Below, in pieces: positions 5,533 through 6,368 of a DNA stretch of 6,368 bases. Both the position numbers and the translations under genes were made by a program. The stretch lies in the NCBI GenBank assembly GCA_050256015.1, contig JBFWIL010000161.1, positions 1 through 6,368 of the forward strand. Direction: 5' to 3'. The notes beneath the pieces are model-generated. The model was given only the letters and a program-made list of their open reading frames with translations. It was not told the origin of the DNA and did no database searches. The first letter of the stretch is position 1; each line of letters opens with the position of its first letter. This DNA is from JBFWIL01 sp050256015. GTDB taxonomy: Bacteria; Bacteroidota; Bacteroidia; Bacteroidales; Prolixibacteraceae.

Positions 5533-6234
5533 TCACTCAATAATTTCCAGTAATTCTACTTCGAAGATCAGTGCGGAATTAGGACCGATATCTCTTCCTG
5601 CTCCTCTTTCTCCGTATGCAAGTTCACTGGGAAGGTAGAGTTTCCATTTTGAGCCAACCGGCATCAGTTGCAAAGCCTCAGTCCAGCCCGGAATAACCTG
5701 ATTCAGGGCAAAAGTTGCAGGTTCTCCACGCTCAACGGAACTGTCGAATACGGTTCCGTCAATAAGCGTTCCGTGGTAGTGGCATTTGACTCGCTGTTCT
5801 GCTTTGGGTTTGGGTCCACTTCCTTCTTTCAGAATTTCGTACTGCAATCCGCTTTCCGTGGTGTTTACTCCTTCACGGGTTTTGTTCTGTTCCAGAAAAG
5901 CCTTTCCTTCTTCAGCATTTTGGGAAGCTTCCTGTTCGGAAATCTTTTTGAAAAAATTCTGAATCAGCGAATTGGCCTGTTCGGCTTCCATTTTTGACTG
6001 TTCTCCTTTCATCTGCTCGGTGAAACCGCTGATAAGCAGGTCGATGTTGAATTCTTCCGCACCCGGAGAGGCCTCAAGGTTTTGTTTATTGTTCTGGCCG
6101 ATCAGAATACCCAGGGCATAGCTGGCCGAGTCGTTTTCGTTGATCAGGCTGACCGGTTTTGAACTGTTGGTCGACTGACAGGCTGCCAACACGGCTGAAG
6201 CAGCCGCCATAACGGCTAATGATTTTAAATTCAT
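5533..6234 (-). CDS. FKBP-type peptidyl-prolyl cis-trans isomerase, Mip/FkpA-like lipoprotein
   Basis: A 233-residue cell-envelope folding helper that isomerises prolyl peptide bonds. From the ATG at 6234-6232 it opens with a lipoprotein signal, MNLKSLAVMAAASAVLAAC, with lipobox LAAC and lipidated Cys19. The residues after it (QSTNSS) lack the acidic cluster linked to surface export in Bacteroidota, so a periplasm-facing anchor is likely. Residues about 36-120 match the helical N-terminal dimerisation domain of Mip/FkpA proteins (SYALGILIGQ, then charged helices). The FKBP catalytic domain covers about 127-233, with HYHGTL (152-157), VFD (162-164), VIPGW (180-184), AYGERGAG (206-213) and FEVELLEI (224-231). 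The pocket residues Tyr153, Phe163, Asp164, Val180, Ile181, Trp184, Tyr207 and Phe224 are kept. The frame stays open to an ATG at 6276, but that start would overlap the upstream gene and spoil the signal peptide. It follows a second FKBP gene by 22 bases. Confidence 0.95.
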   Translation of the reverse strand: MNLKSLAVMAAASAVLAACQSTNSSKPVSLINENDSASYALGILIGQNNKQNLEASPGAEEFNIDLLISGFTEQMKGEQSKMEAEQANSLIQNFFKKISEQEASQNAEEGKAFLEQNKTREGVNTTESGLQYEILKEGSGPKPKAEQRVKCHYHGTLIDGTVFDSSVERGEPATFALNQVIPGWTEALQLMPVGSKWKLYLPSELAYGERGAGRDIGPNSALIFEVELLEIIE

Positions 6235-6256
6235 TTTGTTGTAATGGTTAAACGAT

Positions 6257-6368
6257 TTATAATAATTCGACATCAAAAATAATTGTGGCGTTGGGACCTA
6301 TGCTGCCTCCTGCTCCATTTTCACCGTAGGCCAGCATGGGAGGAATAAAGAGCCGCCATTTGGAACCT
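6257..6368 (-). CDS. FKBP-type peptidyl-prolyl cis-trans isomerase, C-terminal end only
   Basis: The - strand frame entering from the right edge encodes 36 residues from GSKWRLFIPP to FDVELL and stops with TAA at 6259-6257. It is the final part of an FKBP domain, including LAYGENGAG and IGPNATIIFDVEL, and is closely similar to the end of the next gene (GSKWKLYLPSELAYGERGAG, FEVELLEI). The start and most of the protein lie outside the window, so length, signal peptide and localisation are unknown. With only 22 bases to the next ATG and the same orientation, the two are almost certainly co-transcribed tandem paralogues. Confidence 0.9.
   Translation of the reverse strand, partial: GSKWRLFIPPMLAYGENGAGGSIGPNATIIFDVELL

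Noticed and set aside
6235..6276. Extended start (MMSNYYKSFN...) for the lipoprotein FKBP
   Set aside because: It overlaps the upstream FKBP gene's end and puts 14 polar residues before a clear lipoprotein signal peptide that starts at its own Met.

Overview
The window looks like chromosomal DNA of a member of the Bacteroidota, probably of the Bacteroidales/Marinilabiliales type. The evidence is a tRNA gene without an encoded CCA behind a textbook Bacteroidota promoter (TTG, 19 bases, TAnnTTTG), start codons lacking Shine-Dalgarno sequences, a DUF3127 protein (a family I know mainly from this phylum), and closest recalled resemblance of the sugar genes to Bacteroides-type homologues. No mobile element, integrase, CRISPR array or rRNA is visible.

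Left part (1-3626, + strand): an L-arabinose module. It holds the C-terminal two thirds of a sodium/solute symporter (SSS family), then L-ribulose-5-phosphate 4-epimerase (araD) and L-ribulokinase (araB), closed by a strong intrinsic terminator. The logical route is uptake of the pentose with Na+, isomerisation by AraA (not in this window), phosphorylation by AraB, then epimerisation by AraD to D-xylulose 5-phosphate for the pentose phosphate pathway. araD and araB are clearly poorer in G+C than the transporter and the downstream genes.

Middle (3627-5077): a PPP-type metallophosphoesterase whose ATG directly abuts the T-tract of the araB terminator, then a promoter and tRNA-Asp(GUC). Next comes a 357-base non-coding spacer with an 18-bp perfect inverted repeat right behind the tRNA and further hairpins.

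Right part (5078-6368, - strand): a DUF3127 protein with an SSB-like acidic C-terminal tail, a terminator, an FKBP-type peptidyl-prolyl isomerase lipoprotein, and the last 36 codons of a second FKBP gene just upstream. The two FKBP genes form a tandem, probably co-transcribed pair. DUF3127 lies beyond their terminator and appears to have its own promoter very close to its start codon.

Most of the window is ordinary core metabolism. The points worth a second look are the terminator/start-codon junction at 3602-3629, the Asp-to-Asn change in the phosphoesterase's second motif, the perfect inverted repeat after the tRNA, the SSB-like tail of DUF3127, and the base-composition step around araD-araB.
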